Assembly: GCF_021648885.1 (NCBI RefSeq)
Contig: NZ_JAKJHZ010000007.1
Span: forward strand, 62,001-126,000
Origin: Nocardioides potassii
GTDB lineage: Bacteria > Actinomycetota > Actinomycetes > Propionibacteriales > Nocardioidaceae
Reading direction: 5' to 3'
Length of the DNA: 64,000 nt
In this document: positions 55,359 through 64,000 of the stretch, one piece after another
Position numbering within the stretch: position 1 is the first letter of the stretch
How the letters are laid out: every line of letters starts with the position of its first letter
The notes under the pieces: model-generated
What the model was told of the DNA's origin: nothing
The model's input: the letters and a program-made list of their open reading frames with translations, nothing else
Databases searched by the model: none
Position numbers and translations under genes: made by a program

Positions 55359-55360
55359 CC

Positions 55361-56548
55361 GTGCACGTCGTCCCGAGCCCGCGGCCGAGCGCCGGCGGCA
55401 CCGAAGGACTGCGGCGCGCCAACACCGGCGCCGTGCTCCGGGCGCTGCGCGAGCTCGGACCGTCGACCCGCTCGGAGCTGGCCGCGTACACCGGTCTCGC
55501 CAAGGCCACGATCGGCGCGATCGTCGCCGACCTCGAGGCGGCTGGTGCCGTCGCCGAGAGGGGCTCACGACCGGGCGTGCGCGGCCGGCCCGGACGACCG
55601 GTCGCGCTGCGCGGGCGGCGGTTCGTCTCGCTCGGCCTCGAGCTCAACGTCGACTACGTGTCGGCGGTGGTGCTCGACCTGGCGGGCGAGGTCGTCTCGA
55701 GCACCAGTCGCTCCGGCGGCACGAGCACGGACCTCGGAGACCTGGCGCGGTCCGCGCTCGCCGACCACGTCGGCAGCGGCAGCGTGCTGGTCGGCACCAC
55801 CCTCGCGGTGCCGGCGCTGGTCCGCGCGGACAACCGGACCGTGGCGTGGGCGCCCAACCTGCGCGTCGAGTGGGACGATCTCGCCGGCGCGCTCGACTCG
55901 GTGGTCCCCGACCGGCAGGGCGAGGTCGCGATCAGCAACGACGCCAACTGCGCGGCGTACGCCGAGGCGCACCACGGGGCCGCGCGCGGCACGAGCCACG
56001 CCCTCTACGTCACCGGGACCGTCGGCATCGGTGCCGGGATCGTCCAGGACGGCGAGCTGGTCCGCGGCGGCGCCGGGTTCGCGGGCGAGGTCGGGCACAT
56101 GGCCGTCGGGGACTCGCGCGCCCTGTGCGGCTGCGGTCGCCGCGGCTGCTGGGAGGCCTCGATCGGCCTCCACGCGATGCTCGCCGCGGTCGGCATGCCG
56201 GAGCTGGACACGCCTCTGCGTTCGGCCGAGGCCGTCGCCGAGCGAGCCGCCACCGATCCATCGGTCCGCGCCGGTCTGGAGCGGGTGGGTCGCGACGTGG
56301 GGCTGGGCATCGCCGTCCTCAGCACCGTCCTGGACCCGCAGGTCGTGGTGATGGGCGGCTACTTCGCCGCGCTGGGCGACCTCGTGCTCGAGCCGGCGCG
56401 CCGGACCCTCGACGAGCTCCTCGTGTCCGAGGCCCAGGTCAGGCCCGAGCTGCGCACCAGCACGCTCGGCATCGAGGCCGCCGCGCTCGGCGCGGCCGAG
56501 CAGTCCTTCGGCCCGGTGCTGCAGGGCGAGGTCGACCTCCCCGCCTGA
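55361..56548 (+). CDS. xylR: ROK-family xylose repressor
   Basis: A 395-residue ROK regulator: winged helix at 20-75 (STRSELAAYTGLAKATIGAIVADL), ROK domain with AISNDANCAA, GEVGHM and the zinc motif CGCGRRGCWE. GTG start 2 bases after xylA, so it is co-transcribed with xylB/xylA and probably controls the whole locus through the TTGT-gtcgg-ACAA-type operators. Confidence 0.9.
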   Translation: MHVVPSPRPSAGGTEGLRRANTGAVLRALRELGPSTRSELAAYTGLAKATIGAIVADLEAAGAVAERGSRPGVRGRPGRPVALRGRRFVSLGLELNVDYVSAVVLDLAGEVVSSTSRSGGTSTDLGDLARSALADHVGSGSVLVGTTLAVPALVRADNRTVAWAPNLRVEWDDLAGALDSVVPDRQGEVAISNDANCAAYAEAHHGAARGTSHALYVTGTVGIGAGIVQDGELVRGGAGFAGEVGHMAVGDSRALCGCGRRGCWEASIGLHAMLAAVGMPELDTPLRSAEAVAERAATDPSVRAGLERVGRDVGLGIAVLSTVLDPQVVVMGGYFAALGDLVLEPARRTLDELLVSEAQVRPELRTSTLGIEAAALGAAEQSFGPVLQGEVDLPA

Positions 56549-56568
56549 CCTCCGCTCCGCGGCGGCCG

Positions 56569-57798
56569 TCAGCCGGCGAGGCGGGAGTGCACGTCGTCGA
56601 TCGCCGTCCCGAGGGCGGCAACGGGGTCGACGAAGAGAGGCTCCAGCGCGATCTCGGCCGCGCCGAGCAGCGACGAGTCGGCGCCGAGGCCGGGCAGCGC
56701 CAGCGTGACCGACTCCAGGGGCGCCGGCAGCGCGCGCTCGGCGAGCCCGGCGTTCACCTCCGGGCCGACGAGCGTGTAGAGGGCGCGGAAGTAGCCGCCG
56801 AGGATCACGGTCTGCGGGTTGAACATGTTGACCAGGCTCGCCAGGCCCTGGCCCAGCGCCGTGCCGGTGGCGCGCAGTGCGGGCGACGGCTTGTCGAAGG
56901 AGTCGAGCACCTCACCGAGCTGGACGACCTTGTCGGGGGGGCACGCGATCGCGGCCGCGATGGCGTGGGCGCCGACCTCGGTCTCCCAGCAGCCGCGGTT
57001 GCCGCAGTGGCAGGTGTGGCCGTCCGGGTCGAAGCGGAGATGGCCGACCTCGCCGGCGTAGCCGCCCGCGCCCTCGAGACGGTGGCCGCCGGTGATGATG
57101 CCGGCGCCGACGCCGACGTTGCCGGAGAGGTAGATCAGCTCGTCCGTGCCGACGCCCGAGCCGCGGGTGTGCTCGGCGAGCGCGCCGAGGTCCGCGTCGT
57201 TGGCCAGGCACACCGGCACGTCGAGCCCGAGCGCCGCCAGCACGATGCCCCCGAACGACACGTCGTGCCACTCGAGGTTGGGGGCGAGCCGGATCAGGCC
57301 GTCGCTGCGTCGCACCAGGCCCGGCACCGAGATGCCCATCCCGACGAGTGGCGCCACGGCCGGCGCGTCCTCGACCACGGCCCGGACCAGCGCGGCCACC
57401 GCGGCGCCGACCTGCCATGCCTCGCCCTCGGCCTGCACCGGCGCCTGCGCGCGCTGGAGCACCTGGCCGCCGAGCCCGACCCGGGCCACGACCGCACGGT
57501 CCACGCCGAGGTCGACCGCGATGACGTAGGGACCGTCGGCCGCGATCCGGACGCCGGCCGAGGGCCGGCCGGCGCCCTGTCGTACGCCCTCGGCCGGGTC
57601 GGCTCGCTCCAGGATGCCCAGCGACTCGAGCTCGCCGACCAGGCCCGCGATGGTGCTGCGGTTGAGCCCCATCAGGCTCGTCAGCTCGGCGCGTGACATC
57701 TCGCCGGCGCTGTGCACGTGCCGGAGCACCGTGCCGAGGTTGTGACGCCGGATGGCCTCCTGGTTGGTACCGAGGCCCGTGCGCCGCTGCGGGCTCAC
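56569..57798 (-). CDS. Second ROK-family regulator of the xylose locus
   Basis: A 409-residue ROK protein: winged helix (MSRAELTSLMGLNRSTIAGLVGEL), ROK domain with CLANDADLGA, GEVGHLRF and CHCGNRGCWE. GTG 57798 is 12 bases upstream of the permease stop, on the same strand as the ABC genes, and it converges with xylR. Two ROK regulators in one locus suggest one responds to another ligand, or they split repression of enzymes and transporter. Confidence 0.9.
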   Translation of the reverse strand: MSPQRRTGLGTNQEAIRRHNLGTVLRHVHSAGEMSRAELTSLMGLNRSTIAGLVGELESLGILERADPAEGVRQGAGRPSAGVRIAADGPYVIAVDLGVDRAVVARVGLGGQVLQRAQAPVQAEGEAWQVGAAVAALVRAVVEDAPAVAPLVGMGISVPGLVRRSDGLIRLAPNLEWHDVSFGGIVLAALGLDVPVCLANDADLGALAEHTRGSGVGTDELIYLSGNVGVGAGIITGGHRLEGAGGYAGEVGHLRFDPDGHTCHCGNRGCWETEVGAHAIAAAIACPPDKVVQLGEVLDSFDKPSPALRATGTALGQGLASLVNMFNPQTVILGGYFRALYTLVGPEVNAGLAERALPAPLESVTLALPGLGADSSLLGAAEIALEPLFVDPVAALGTAIDDVHSRLAG

Positions 57799-57809
57799 GG
57801 TCCCGGGCC

Positions 57810-59087
57810 CTAGACGCCGGCCGAGGAACGACGACGCCGCGAGATGGCGTCGACGCTCGCGGCGAGCAGCAGCACGCCGCCGGTGACGAGGAAGTTGATG
57901 TAGCTGGCCTGGTTGAGCAGGCCGAGGCCGTTGGGGATGGTCGCGATGACCGCGCCACCGATGACGGCGTCGATCGCGCGCCCGCGGCCACCGAAGAGGC
58001 TGGTGCCGCCGATGACCGCGGCGCCGACGGCGTACAGCAGCACGTTGCCGCCACCGGAGCCCGGCGAGACCTTGCCGACGTAGGACGCCAGCAACAGGCC
58101 GCTCAGCGCCGCCATCGAGGAGCAGATGACGAAGGCCGCGATGCGGATCCGCTGGACGTTGATGCCCGCACGTCGGGCGGCCTCGGCGTTGCCGCCGACG
58201 GCGTAGAGGTGACGGCCGAACCGGGTCTTGGTGAGCACGAAGGTCCAGAACAGCAGCAGCCCGATCACCACCGGGAGCACCCACGGCACGCCGCGGATCT
58301 CGAGGAAGTTCGGGTTGGGCGACCGGTTGGCGTTGAGCAGGGCGACGAGCCCCAGCACGATGACGCCGAGCACGACGATGCGGAGCACGACGAGCCCGAG
58401 CGGCTGGTGCACCAGGCCCTTGGAGGACAGCGAGCGGTACTGCCACAGGGACAGCGCGGCGAACGCGGCCACGATCACGATCGCGGCGATCCAGCCGGCC
58501 GTCACCGGCACGTTCTTGATGGACAGGCCACGCAGCACGGGGTCGTTGAAGCGGAGGGAGCCGCCGGAGCCGATGAGCTTGAGCGGCACCGCCTGCAGCG
58601 CGAGGAAGAAGGCCAGGGTCACGACGAACGACGGGATGCCGAGGTAGGAGACCAGCGAGCCGATCACCAAGCCGATCAGGGCGCCGACCGCGACCCCGGC
58701 CAGGGTGGCGAGCGCCCAGTTCAGGTCGTAGTCGATGAGCACCAGTGCCGTGATGGTCGCCGAGGCGCCGCCGGCGACACCGGCGGACAGGTCGATCTCG
58801 CCGAGCAGCAGCACGAACACGATGCCCATCGCCATGACGCAGATCGATCCGGCCTGCACGACCAGGTTGGCCATGTTGTAGGTCGTCAGGAACTTGTCGT
58901 TGAGCGAGGCGAAGACGATGAAGAGGAAGACGAGGCCGAGGATCGCGGGAAGTGATCCCATGTCGCCGCCGCGGAGGCGGGCGACGTACTCGCGGGCGGA
59001 GTCGCCGATCGTGGCGGCCTGCACGTTGTCGTTGTCGAAGCCGCTGCTCGCCGGCGAGGCGGCGGAGGCGGACTGGGTGTCGGTCAT
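57810..59087 (-). CDS. xylH: Sugar ABC transporter permease (XylH-like)
   Basis: A 425-residue permease of the RbsC/XylH class with about ten helices; GEIDLSAGVAGGASATIT and NAEAARRAGINV (the ATPase-contact loop) are characteristic, and GGTSLFGGRGR is the usual late loop. It forms the membrane channel of the importer. Confidence 0.92.
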   Translation of the reverse strand: MTDTQSASAASPASSGFDNDNVQAATIGDSAREYVARLRGGDMGSLPAILGLVFLFIVFASLNDKFLTTYNMANLVVQAGSICVMAMGIVFVLLLGEIDLSAGVAGGASATITALVLIDYDLNWALATLAGVAVGALIGLVIGSLVSYLGIPSFVVTLAFFLALQAVPLKLIGSGGSLRFNDPVLRGLSIKNVPVTAGWIAAIVIVAAFAALSLWQYRSLSSKGLVHQPLGLVVLRIVVLGVIVLGLVALLNANRSPNPNFLEIRGVPWVLPVVIGLLLFWTFVLTKTRFGRHLYAVGGNAEAARRAGINVQRIRIAAFVICSSMAALSGLLLASYVGKVSPGSGGGNVLLYAVGAAVIGGTSLFGGRGRAIDAVIGGAVIATIPNGLGLLNQASYINFLVTGGVLLLAASVDAISRRRRSSAGV

Positions 59088-59107
59088 GGTGGGGTCTCCA
59101 GTCCTGG

Positions 59108-59881
59108 TCAGACGGTCGCGGTCGCGGGGTTCTCGGAGATCCCGAGGTCGCCGGATCGTCCGGCGGTGATGAGCTCGACCACCTGGCTGTGGTTGACGTC
59201 CTTGACCGGTACGTCGGCAGCGACGCGCCCAAGGTAGAGCGCGGTGATGCGGTCGGCGACCTCGAAGACGTCGGTCATGTTGTGCGAGATGAGCACGACG
59301 CCGAGGCCACGGTCGGCCAGGCGCCGTACGAGGTCGAGGACCTGGCGGGTCTGCGCGACGCCGAGGGCCGCGGTGGGCTCGTCCAGGAGCACCACCTTGG
59401 AGTTCCAGAGGACCGCCTTGGCGATGGCCACCGTCTGGCGCTGGCCACCGGACAGGCTGGCCACGCTCTGGCGCACGGACTTCACGGTCCGCACGGAGAG
59501 TGAGGAGAGGGTCTCGCGGGCCCGGGTCTCCATGGCGACCTCGTCGAGGCCGAAGGTGGAGGTCTCCTCACGCCCGAGGAACATGTTCTGGACGATGTCG
59601 AGGTTGTCGCACAGCGCGAGGTCCTGGTAGACGACCTCGACGCCGAGCGCGGCGACGTCGCGGGGGCCGTGGACCTCGACCTGCTTGCCGTCGAAGCGGT
59701 ACTCGCCGCTGTCGCGGCCGTAGATGCCGGCGATGATCTTCACCAGCGTCGACTTGCCCGCGCCGTTGTCGCCGACGAGCGCGGTGACCTGACCGGGGTA
59801 GACGGCGAAGTCCACGTCGTGCAGGACGTGCACCACGCCGAAGCTCTTGTTGACTCCGCGCAGCTCGAGCAGAGGTTCCAT
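59108..59881 (-). CDS. xylG: Sugar ABC transporter ATP-binding protein (XylG-like, single domain)
   Basis: A 257-residue ATPase: Walker A GDNGAGKSTLV, signature LSGGQRQTVAIAKA, Walker B VVLLDEP, switch ISHN. It is half the length of enterobacterial XylG, which has two nucleotide-binding domains, so it must act as a homodimer, as is usual in actinobacteria. Confidence 0.92.
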   Translation of the reverse strand: MEPLLELRGVNKSFGVVHVLHDVDFAVYPGQVTALVGDNGAGKSTLVKIIAGIYGRDSGEYRFDGKQVEVHGPRDVAALGVEVVYQDLALCDNLDIVQNMFLGREETSTFGLDEVAMETRARETLSSLSVRTVKSVRQSVASLSGGQRQTVAIAKAVLWNSKVVLLDEPTAALGVAQTRQVLDLVRRLADRGLGVVLISHNMTDVFEVADRITALYLGRVAADVPVKDVNHSQVVELITAGRSGDLGISENPATATV

Positions 59882-59905
59882 GGTCGTGCTCCGATCAGGA
59901 TGAAT

Positions 59906-59924
59906 TTGTTGTGCCGGACGACAG
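59906..59924. promoter_or_regulatory. Degenerate ROK operator copy
   Basis: TTGT-gccgg-ACGA with TTG/CAG flanks (59906-59924) lies 25 bases upstream of the ATPase gene and closely resembles the perfect site at 61164-61188. It probably gives the ATPase/permease genes separate control. Confidence 0.5.
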
Positions 59925-59938
59925 TCTGGACGGAGGTC

Positions 59939-59966
59939 CGGCGCCCGGGTCGCGACCCGGGCGCCG
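59939..59966 (-). terminator. 28-base perfect palindrome after the binding-protein gene
   Basis: CGGCGCCCGGGTCG pairs exactly with CGACCCGGGCGCCG, 39 bases past the stop of the binding-protein gene on the - strand. Such GC hairpins between a binding-protein gene and its ATPase/permease genes stabilise or terminate most transcripts, so the binding protein is made in excess. Confidence 0.7.
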
Positions 59967-60004
59967 TTCCGTCCCTACGGTTTCGAGATCTCCTGGTGGG
60001 GAGA

Positions 60005-61102
60005 TCAGCCGATGCCGGCCTCTTCGCACAGCTTGGCGAACTTGTCGACGCAGACGTCCTCGGCCTTCTGGCCGCCGTCGTCGATCACGTCACCGACGTT
60101 GTCCTTGGTGATCGCCTGGGGCGTCAGCAGGATCGAGGGGACCTCGCTGTTGTCGGAGGAGTCCGTCGTGGTGCCGGTGGTCTCGGCCTCGTCGCCGTTG
60201 GCGAGCGCGATGGCGACCTCGGCGAGGGCGCCGGCCTCCTGCGTGGCGGACTTGTAGACCGTCATGCACTGAGTGCCGGCGAGGACGTTCTGCAGGCCCT
60301 CGACCGTGGCGTCCTGGCCGGTGACCGGGACCTTGCCGGCCTGGCCGTTGCCCTCGAGGATGCTGATCGCGGCGCCACCGAGGCCGTCGTTGGCGGCGAG
60401 CACGCCGTCGACCTTGCCGTCAGCAGCGGTGTAGAGCTGCTGGAAGATCGTGGCGGCCTGCTCGTTGTCCCAGTCCGGGACGGCCTGCTCGCCGACGACC
60501 GTGTAGTTGGTCATCGGGTCGAGGACGCTGTGAGCACCCTCGGCGAAGAGCGTCGCGTTGTTGTCGGTGGGCGAGCCGTTGAGGTAGACGATGTTGGCGT
60601 CCTCGTCGCCGAGGCAGTCCGCGAGGCCCTGGCCCTGCAGCTCGCCGACCTTGGTGTTGTCGAAGGACACGTAGTACTCCGCCGAGCCACCGAGGGTGAG
60701 GCGGTCGTAGTCGATGGTGGCGACGCCCTGCGACTTCGCCTTCTCCTCGATCGCGGCACCCGACTCGGAGTCGAGGTTGACGATCGCGAGCACGGTGACG
60801 CCGTTGCCGATCATGGTGTCGGCGATCTGCGTCATCTTCTCCGCGTCGCCCTCGGCGTTCTGGATGTCGTAGTCCACGCCGGCCTCCTTGAAGGCCGCCT
60901 CGAGCGCCGGGCGGTCCGCGCTCTCCCAGCGCACCGAGGACTCGGTGTCGGGGAGGATGACGCCGACCTTGCCGGCCTTGTCGCCCCCGCTGCTGCTGCC
61001 CGAGTCGTTGCCCGAGTCGCCGCTGTCGTCGCCGCCGCAGGCGGTGAGGGCCATCGAGAGGCCGAGCAGGGGGACGAGGACCAAACTGTGCTTCCGCTTC
61101 AC
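60005..61102 (-). CDS. xylF: Sugar ABC transporter substrate-binding lipoprotein (XylF-like)
   Basis: A 365-residue lipoprotein with lipobox LTACGG at about residue 22, a Ser/Gly/Asp linker, and a periplasmic-binding-protein type I fold (VGVILPDTESSVRWES, ITGQDATVEGLQNVLAGTQ-like hinge region seen as PVTGQDATVEGLQNV). It captures xylose or a related sugar for import. Confidence 0.92.
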   Translation of the reverse strand: MKRKHSLVLVPLLGLSMALTACGGDDSGDSGNDSGSSSGGDKAGKVGVILPDTESSVRWESADRPALEAAFKEAGVDYDIQNAEGDAEKMTQIADTMIGNGVTVLAIVNLDSESGAAIEEKAKSQGVATIDYDRLTLGGSAEYYVSFDNTKVGELQGQGLADCLGDEDANIVYLNGSPTDNNATLFAEGAHSVLDPMTNYTVVGEQAVPDWDNEQAATIFQQLYTAADGKVDGVLAANDGLGGAAISILEGNGQAGKVPVTGQDATVEGLQNVLAGTQCMTVYKSATQEAGALAEVAIALANGDEAETTGTTTDSSDNSEVPSILLTPQAITKDNVGDVIDDGGQKAEDVCVDKFAKLCEEAGIG

Positions 61103-61163
61103 GCGAACCGCCTCCTAGCGATTTCTGTCGCACCTCGGCTCGCCGGGACCGTCAAGGCGGGTG

Positions 61164-61188
61164 CATATGTTGTGTCGGACAACATATG
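61164..61188. promoter_or_regulatory. Perfect 25-base ROK operator
   Basis: CATATGTTGT-gtcgg-ACAACATATG, a perfect 10-base inverted repeat around a 5-base spacer, lies 62 bases upstream of the xylF start. ROK repressors bind such AT-flanked TTGT/ACAA sites, so XylR or the second ROK protein is the expected ligand. Confidence 0.8.
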
Positions 61189-61315
61189 AAGTGACGACAG
61201 TCACGTCCAGAGTCGCGGCCCGCTGTGACCTGTTCGTTACAGAAAACCCCGCCCTCCACGCGGGAACGTCACCTCCACGGGTCTGGACCAGTGGACCTTT
61301 CGACGTCCCGGACGG

Positions 61316-62530
61316 TCAGCCGGCCTCGGCCCCGGTCTCGGCCCCGGTCTCGGTCCCCGTCCACACCCGGCCACCGTCGCCGGAGTCGCCCACGAGCAGC
61401 AGGCCGTCGGTCCCGTCGCCCGCGACGAGGGTGTGGTCGCCCGCGGTCTCCGGCTCCAGCGGTACGACGACCCGGTCCCAGCCGCGGCCGTCGTCGGTGT
61501 GCCAGAGCTCGTAGTGGTCGCCGGTGCTGATCGTGGCCAGGACACCGACCTGGGTCCGCGCGAGCGAGGCGACGTACGGCGCACCGCGCCAGCTGTCCGC
61601 GATGTCGCCGAACCTGACGGCGTCGCTCCACTGGTCGCCGTCGCGCACCCAGGCGGCGTACTGCCGCGCGATGCGCCCGACGACGAGCAGCCGCCCGTCG
61701 TCGAGCTGCAGGACGCGTTGCGCGTCCTCGATGTCGTCGGTCGCCGGCATCTCCTCCGGCATCCAGGTCAGGCCGTCGGACGACGTCCAGGCCAGCGGGT
61801 CGGGGTCGAGGCCCTCCCCCGTCCGGGCACCACCACCGACGACGATCCACCCGTCGCCGGCCCAGCCGCCGCCCTGGGTGATCGACTGGAGGTCGCCGTC
61901 GTCGGTGAGGCCGGGCTCGCCCTCGACCCGGGTGAACTCGCGGGGGTCGTCGGTGACCCAGACCCCCGGCCCGGAGATCCGGTTGCCGGTGATCAGCCAG
62001 CCGGCGGGGCCTCCGGAGACGGCGTTGACGTTGGTCGCGGTGACGCCCCCGAACTGGATGAAGACCGCGCGCACGTCGGCGATCCGGTCGCCGTCGGCGT
62101 AGAACGACGTGACCCGGGGGTTGCCGTGGGCGCCGCCCGAGCGGGCGCCGAGCATCGCGACGCGCCCGCGCGAGCAGGCGACCGAGTTGATGATCGCCCG
62201 CCTGCCCCAGTAGGTGCGCGCGTCCACGGGGACCGACGTCCACGTCTCGCGGTCGGAGGAGAACCACGCGGCCGGGCGCGTGTCGCGGGTCTCGGTCGGG
62301 TTGTCCAGGAAGACCGCTCCGACGACCCACCAGCCGTCGCCGCACTCCACGGCGTCGCGGACCACGGTGCGCCCGGGCGGCCCGGCGGGCTCCGGCAGCA
62401 GGCGCTCGGTCCAGGTGACGTCGATCGACTCCGGCTGCGGGGTCCGGTCGTCCGGCTTGTCGTCGCAGCCGACGAGACCCGCCAGCAGCAGGGCGGCCAC
62501 CACCGGGGCGAGCGATGCGCGGGACCTCAC
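61316..62530 (-). CDS. Hypothetical lipoprotein, WD/beta-propeller-like
   Basis: A 404-residue lipoprotein with lipobox LVGC at about residue 22. The mature part repeats W-rich strands (GWWVVGAVF, AAWFSSDRETW, LAWTSSDGLTW, YELWHTDDGRGW), as in secreted beta-propeller or sialidase-like proteins. A C-terminal ET/AG tail ends it. GTG start at 62530. Function unknown. Confidence 0.75.
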   Translation of the reverse strand: MRSRASLAPVVAALLLAGLVGCDDKPDDRTPQPESIDVTWTERLLPEPAGPPGRTVVRDAVECGDGWWVVGAVFLDNPTETRDTRPAAWFSSDRETWTSVPVDARTYWGRRAIINSVACSRGRVAMLGARSGGAHGNPRVTSFYADGDRIADVRAVFIQFGGVTATNVNAVSGGPAGWLITGNRISGPGVWVTDDPREFTRVEGEPGLTDDGDLQSITQGGGWAGDGWIVVGGGARTGEGLDPDPLAWTSSDGLTWMPEEMPATDDIEDAQRVLQLDDGRLLVVGRIARQYAAWVRDGDQWSDAVRFGDIADSWRGAPYVASLARTQVGVLATISTGDHYELWHTDDGRGWDRVVVPLEPETAGDHTLVAGDGTDGLLLVGDSGDGGRVWTGTETGAETGAEAG

Positions 62531-62588
62531 GCAGAGAGTGTGCCCGTCGCAGTGCCCGGATGGCCCCTCCCGTGGCTAACGTGGCGGG

Positions 62589-63023
62589 ATGCCATCGGTC
62601 TCCCGCACTTTCTCGACGGTCGCCACCCCGGACGCTGCCTACCGCTACCTCAGCGACTTCACCCACGCCGAGGAGTGGGACCCCGGCACGCAGTCGTGCG
62701 AGCGCATCTCGGGCGACGGCGGCGTCGGCACGACGTACCGCAACGTCTCGAGGTTCCTGGGCCGCGAGGTCGAGGTCACCTACACGACGGCCGAGCTCGC
62801 GCCCCCGACCCGCGTCCACCTGCGCGGGACCAACGAGCAGTTCGAGGGCCACGACCTCTTCGAGATCACCGCCGCCGGCCGCGGCTCGCAGGTGCGCTAC
62901 ACGGCGCAGATGTCGTTCCGAGGGGCGTCACGGCTGGCCTCGCCGGTCGTGGCGGCGTACCTCCCCTTCCTGGCGAGGAAGACCGTCGACCAGCTCCGGG
63001 CCTGCCTCGACGAGCAGGGCTGA
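62589..63023 (+). CDS. SRPBCC-family protein
   Basis: A 144-residue START/polyketide-cyclase-like protein (VSRTFSTVATPDAAYRYLSDF, EWDPGTQSCERIS, TRVHLRGTNEQFEGHDLFEI). It probably binds a hydrophobic ligand. ATG 62589. Confidence 0.85.
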   Translation: MPSVSRTFSTVATPDAAYRYLSDFTHAEEWDPGTQSCERISGDGGVGTTYRNVSRFLGREVEVTYTTAELAPPTRVHLRGTNEQFEGHDLFEITAAGRGSQVRYTAQMSFRGASRLASPVVAAYLPFLARKTVDQLRACLDEQG

Positions 63024-63024
63024 C

Positions 63025-63507
63025 TCAGCCCTCTTCGTCGTCCCGGCTCTTCTTCGACACGCGTCGGGGCAGGACGAGCAGCAGGAGGGCCAGCACCACC
63101 ACGGAGGCGACCCCACCGGCCGCGGCGGCCTTGCGGTCGAACACCATGTCGACGACCAGGAAGAGGATCCCGCCGAGCAGCAGGCCGATCATGACCAGCG
63201 CAGCGGCCGTGAGCCGGTGGCCGGCCTGCACCAGCTCCCGCTTCGCGCCCTCCTGGAAGACGTGGCGATGGATCGCTACCGGCGCGAGCAGCACCGTGAC
63301 GGTCGCGAAGGCCAGGCACAGCAGCCCGACGTACCAGGCCCGCTGGAAGCCGTCGAGCTCGGAGAACCGCGACTGGAACGGGATCGTGGCGAGGAAGCCG
63401 GCCAGCAGCTGGACGCCCGTCTGGCTGACCCGGAGCTCCTGCAGCAGGTCGTTCCAGTTGCGGTCCGCCCGCTCCTGCTCGGTCTCGTCTGGCCGTCCCG
63501 GTGACAT
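63025..63507 (-). CDS. DUF6328-type membrane protein
   Basis: A 160-residue protein with four hydrophobic segments. LLQELRVSQTGVQLLAGFLATIPFQSRF is the family's cytoplasmic/first-helix signature and HRHVFQEGAKRELVQAGHR links the second and third. The ATG at 63507 matches the family's length. Confidence 0.8.
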   Translation of the reverse strand: MSPGRPDETEQERADRNWNDLLQELRVSQTGVQLLAGFLATIPFQSRFSELDGFQRAWYVGLLCLAFATVTVLLAPVAIHRHVFQEGAKRELVQAGHRLTAAALVMIGLLLGGILFLVVDMVFDRKAAAAGGVASVVVLALLLLVLPRRVSKKSRDDEEG

Positions 63508-63592
63508 CCTCCGGACGCTACTCGGCGGAGGACGCCTGACCACGCCCGGACGGGTGAGCACCCGTCGGCCCCACGGTGGCACCGTGGGGGAC

Positions 63593-63871
63593 ATGCCTCC
63601 CAAGAAGAAGGGCTCGCCCGGGCCGTCGGTCAAGGATCCCGAGGTCTACGAGGCGCTCCGCGACGACGGGGCGAGCAAGGAGAAGGCGGCCCGCATCGCG
63701 AACGCTGCCGCCGCCCAGGGTCGCTCGAAGGTCGGCAAGCGCGGCGGCAACGCCGAGGACTACGACGACCGCACGGTCGACGAGCTGCGCAAGCGGGCCG
63801 CCGAGCTCGGCATCGAAGGCCGCTCGAGGATGAACAAGTCCGACCTGATCGACGCGCTCCGCAACCACTGA
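63593..63871 (+). CDS. Rho-N domain (DUF7218-like) protein
   Basis: A 92-residue basic protein. PSVKDPEVYEALRDDGASKEKAARIANA is a conserved actinobacterial N-terminal segment, and the end (TVDELRKRAAELGIEGRSRM) is a Rho N-terminal/SAP-like helical motif that binds nucleic acid. Start ATG 63593. Confidence 0.85.
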   Translation: MPPKKKGSPGPSVKDPEVYEALRDDGASKEKAARIANAAAAQGRSKVGKRGGNAEDYDDRTVDELRKRAAELGIEGRSRMNKSDLIDALRNH

Positions 63872-63893
63872 GCCCGTACGCCGTCCGCGATCG

Positions 63894-64000
63894 CTACCCG
63901 CGGTCCACGTGCGTCAGGGCCCGCAGCCAGAGGCGGTCGGCGTCGACGGCCGTCGACTCCGGGCCGGGCTCGTCGAGCAGCTGTCCGACGTGGGCGGGTG
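63894..64000 (-). CDS. 3' end of a DICT-domain regulator (partial)
   Basis: The last 34 codons, running off the right edge. GQLLDEPGPESTAVDADRL, then WLRAL closely match the C-terminus of the MerR-DICT protein at 35570-36445 (VLVDAGEVETSVRDSDRLWARAI), so this is very likely a paralogue. Stop TAG at 63894-63896. Confidence 0.7.
   Translation of the reverse strand, partial: PAHVGQLLDEPGPESTAVDADRLWLRALTHVDRG

Overview
The window is very GC-rich with actinobacterial gene content: ROK, TetR and MerR-DICT regulators, a resB/ccsB remnant, many GTG and TTG starts, and tight ATGA/GTGA overlaps. The best guess is a Nocardioides-like member of the Propionibacteriales (inference; no rRNA or ribosomal gene is present to confirm it).

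The left 35.5 kb looks like accessory DNA. It ends at 35440-35489 in a 3' fragment of a tRNA-Arg(ACG) gene, the usual scar of integration into a tRNA, followed by the tRNA's own terminator. From left to right it holds: a ROK regulator; an IclR-regulated CoA-transferase pair; a P450-like/PEP-mutase fusion divergent from an ArsR regulator; and a GNAT and an MFS gene that abut a truncated vsr gene (about 8.6 kb). Next is a defence-like block (8.6-21.1 kb) with a GHKL ATPase-nuclease, a C5 DNA methyltransferase translationally coupled to a membrane protein, a HEPN-like protein, an OST-HTH/UPF0158 protein, a possible toxin-domain protein and a possible DUF2384-type protein. After it come a four-gene MacAB-like export operon, a small secreted I36-like protein, and an operon of two ECF sigma factors around an anti-sigma-like protein. 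A resB'/ccsB' scar (28.6-29.3 kb) separates these from a module that joins a HExxH peptidase, a dCTP-deaminase-like domain and an Xre repressor, broken by a C7 frameshift. Small zinc-ribbon and Xre genes share an operator before the att site.

The right 28.5 kb looks like ordinary chromosome. A MerR-DICT regulator diverges from a six-gene operon that encodes a degenerate HAD protein and a complete mycosporine-like amino acid (UV sunscreen) pathway: sedoheptulose-7-phosphate cyclase, O-methyltransferase, ATP-grasp, D-Ala-D-Ala-ligase-like enzyme and an Fe/2OG oxygenase of the MysH type. Then follow a hemerythrin, a double GNAT, an L,D-transpeptidase, a ureohydrolase, a TetR/MFS efflux pair with a nested palindromic operator, a class III aminotransferase and an SGNH hydrolase with its TetR regulator. 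A full xylose locus follows (xylB, xylA, xylR, a second ROK gene and an ABC importer), with operator copies that also resemble a site in front of the first gene of the window. Small genes and the 3' end of a second DICT-domain protein close the window.

No rRNA gene, complete tRNA, CRISPR array, transposase or integrase was seen.
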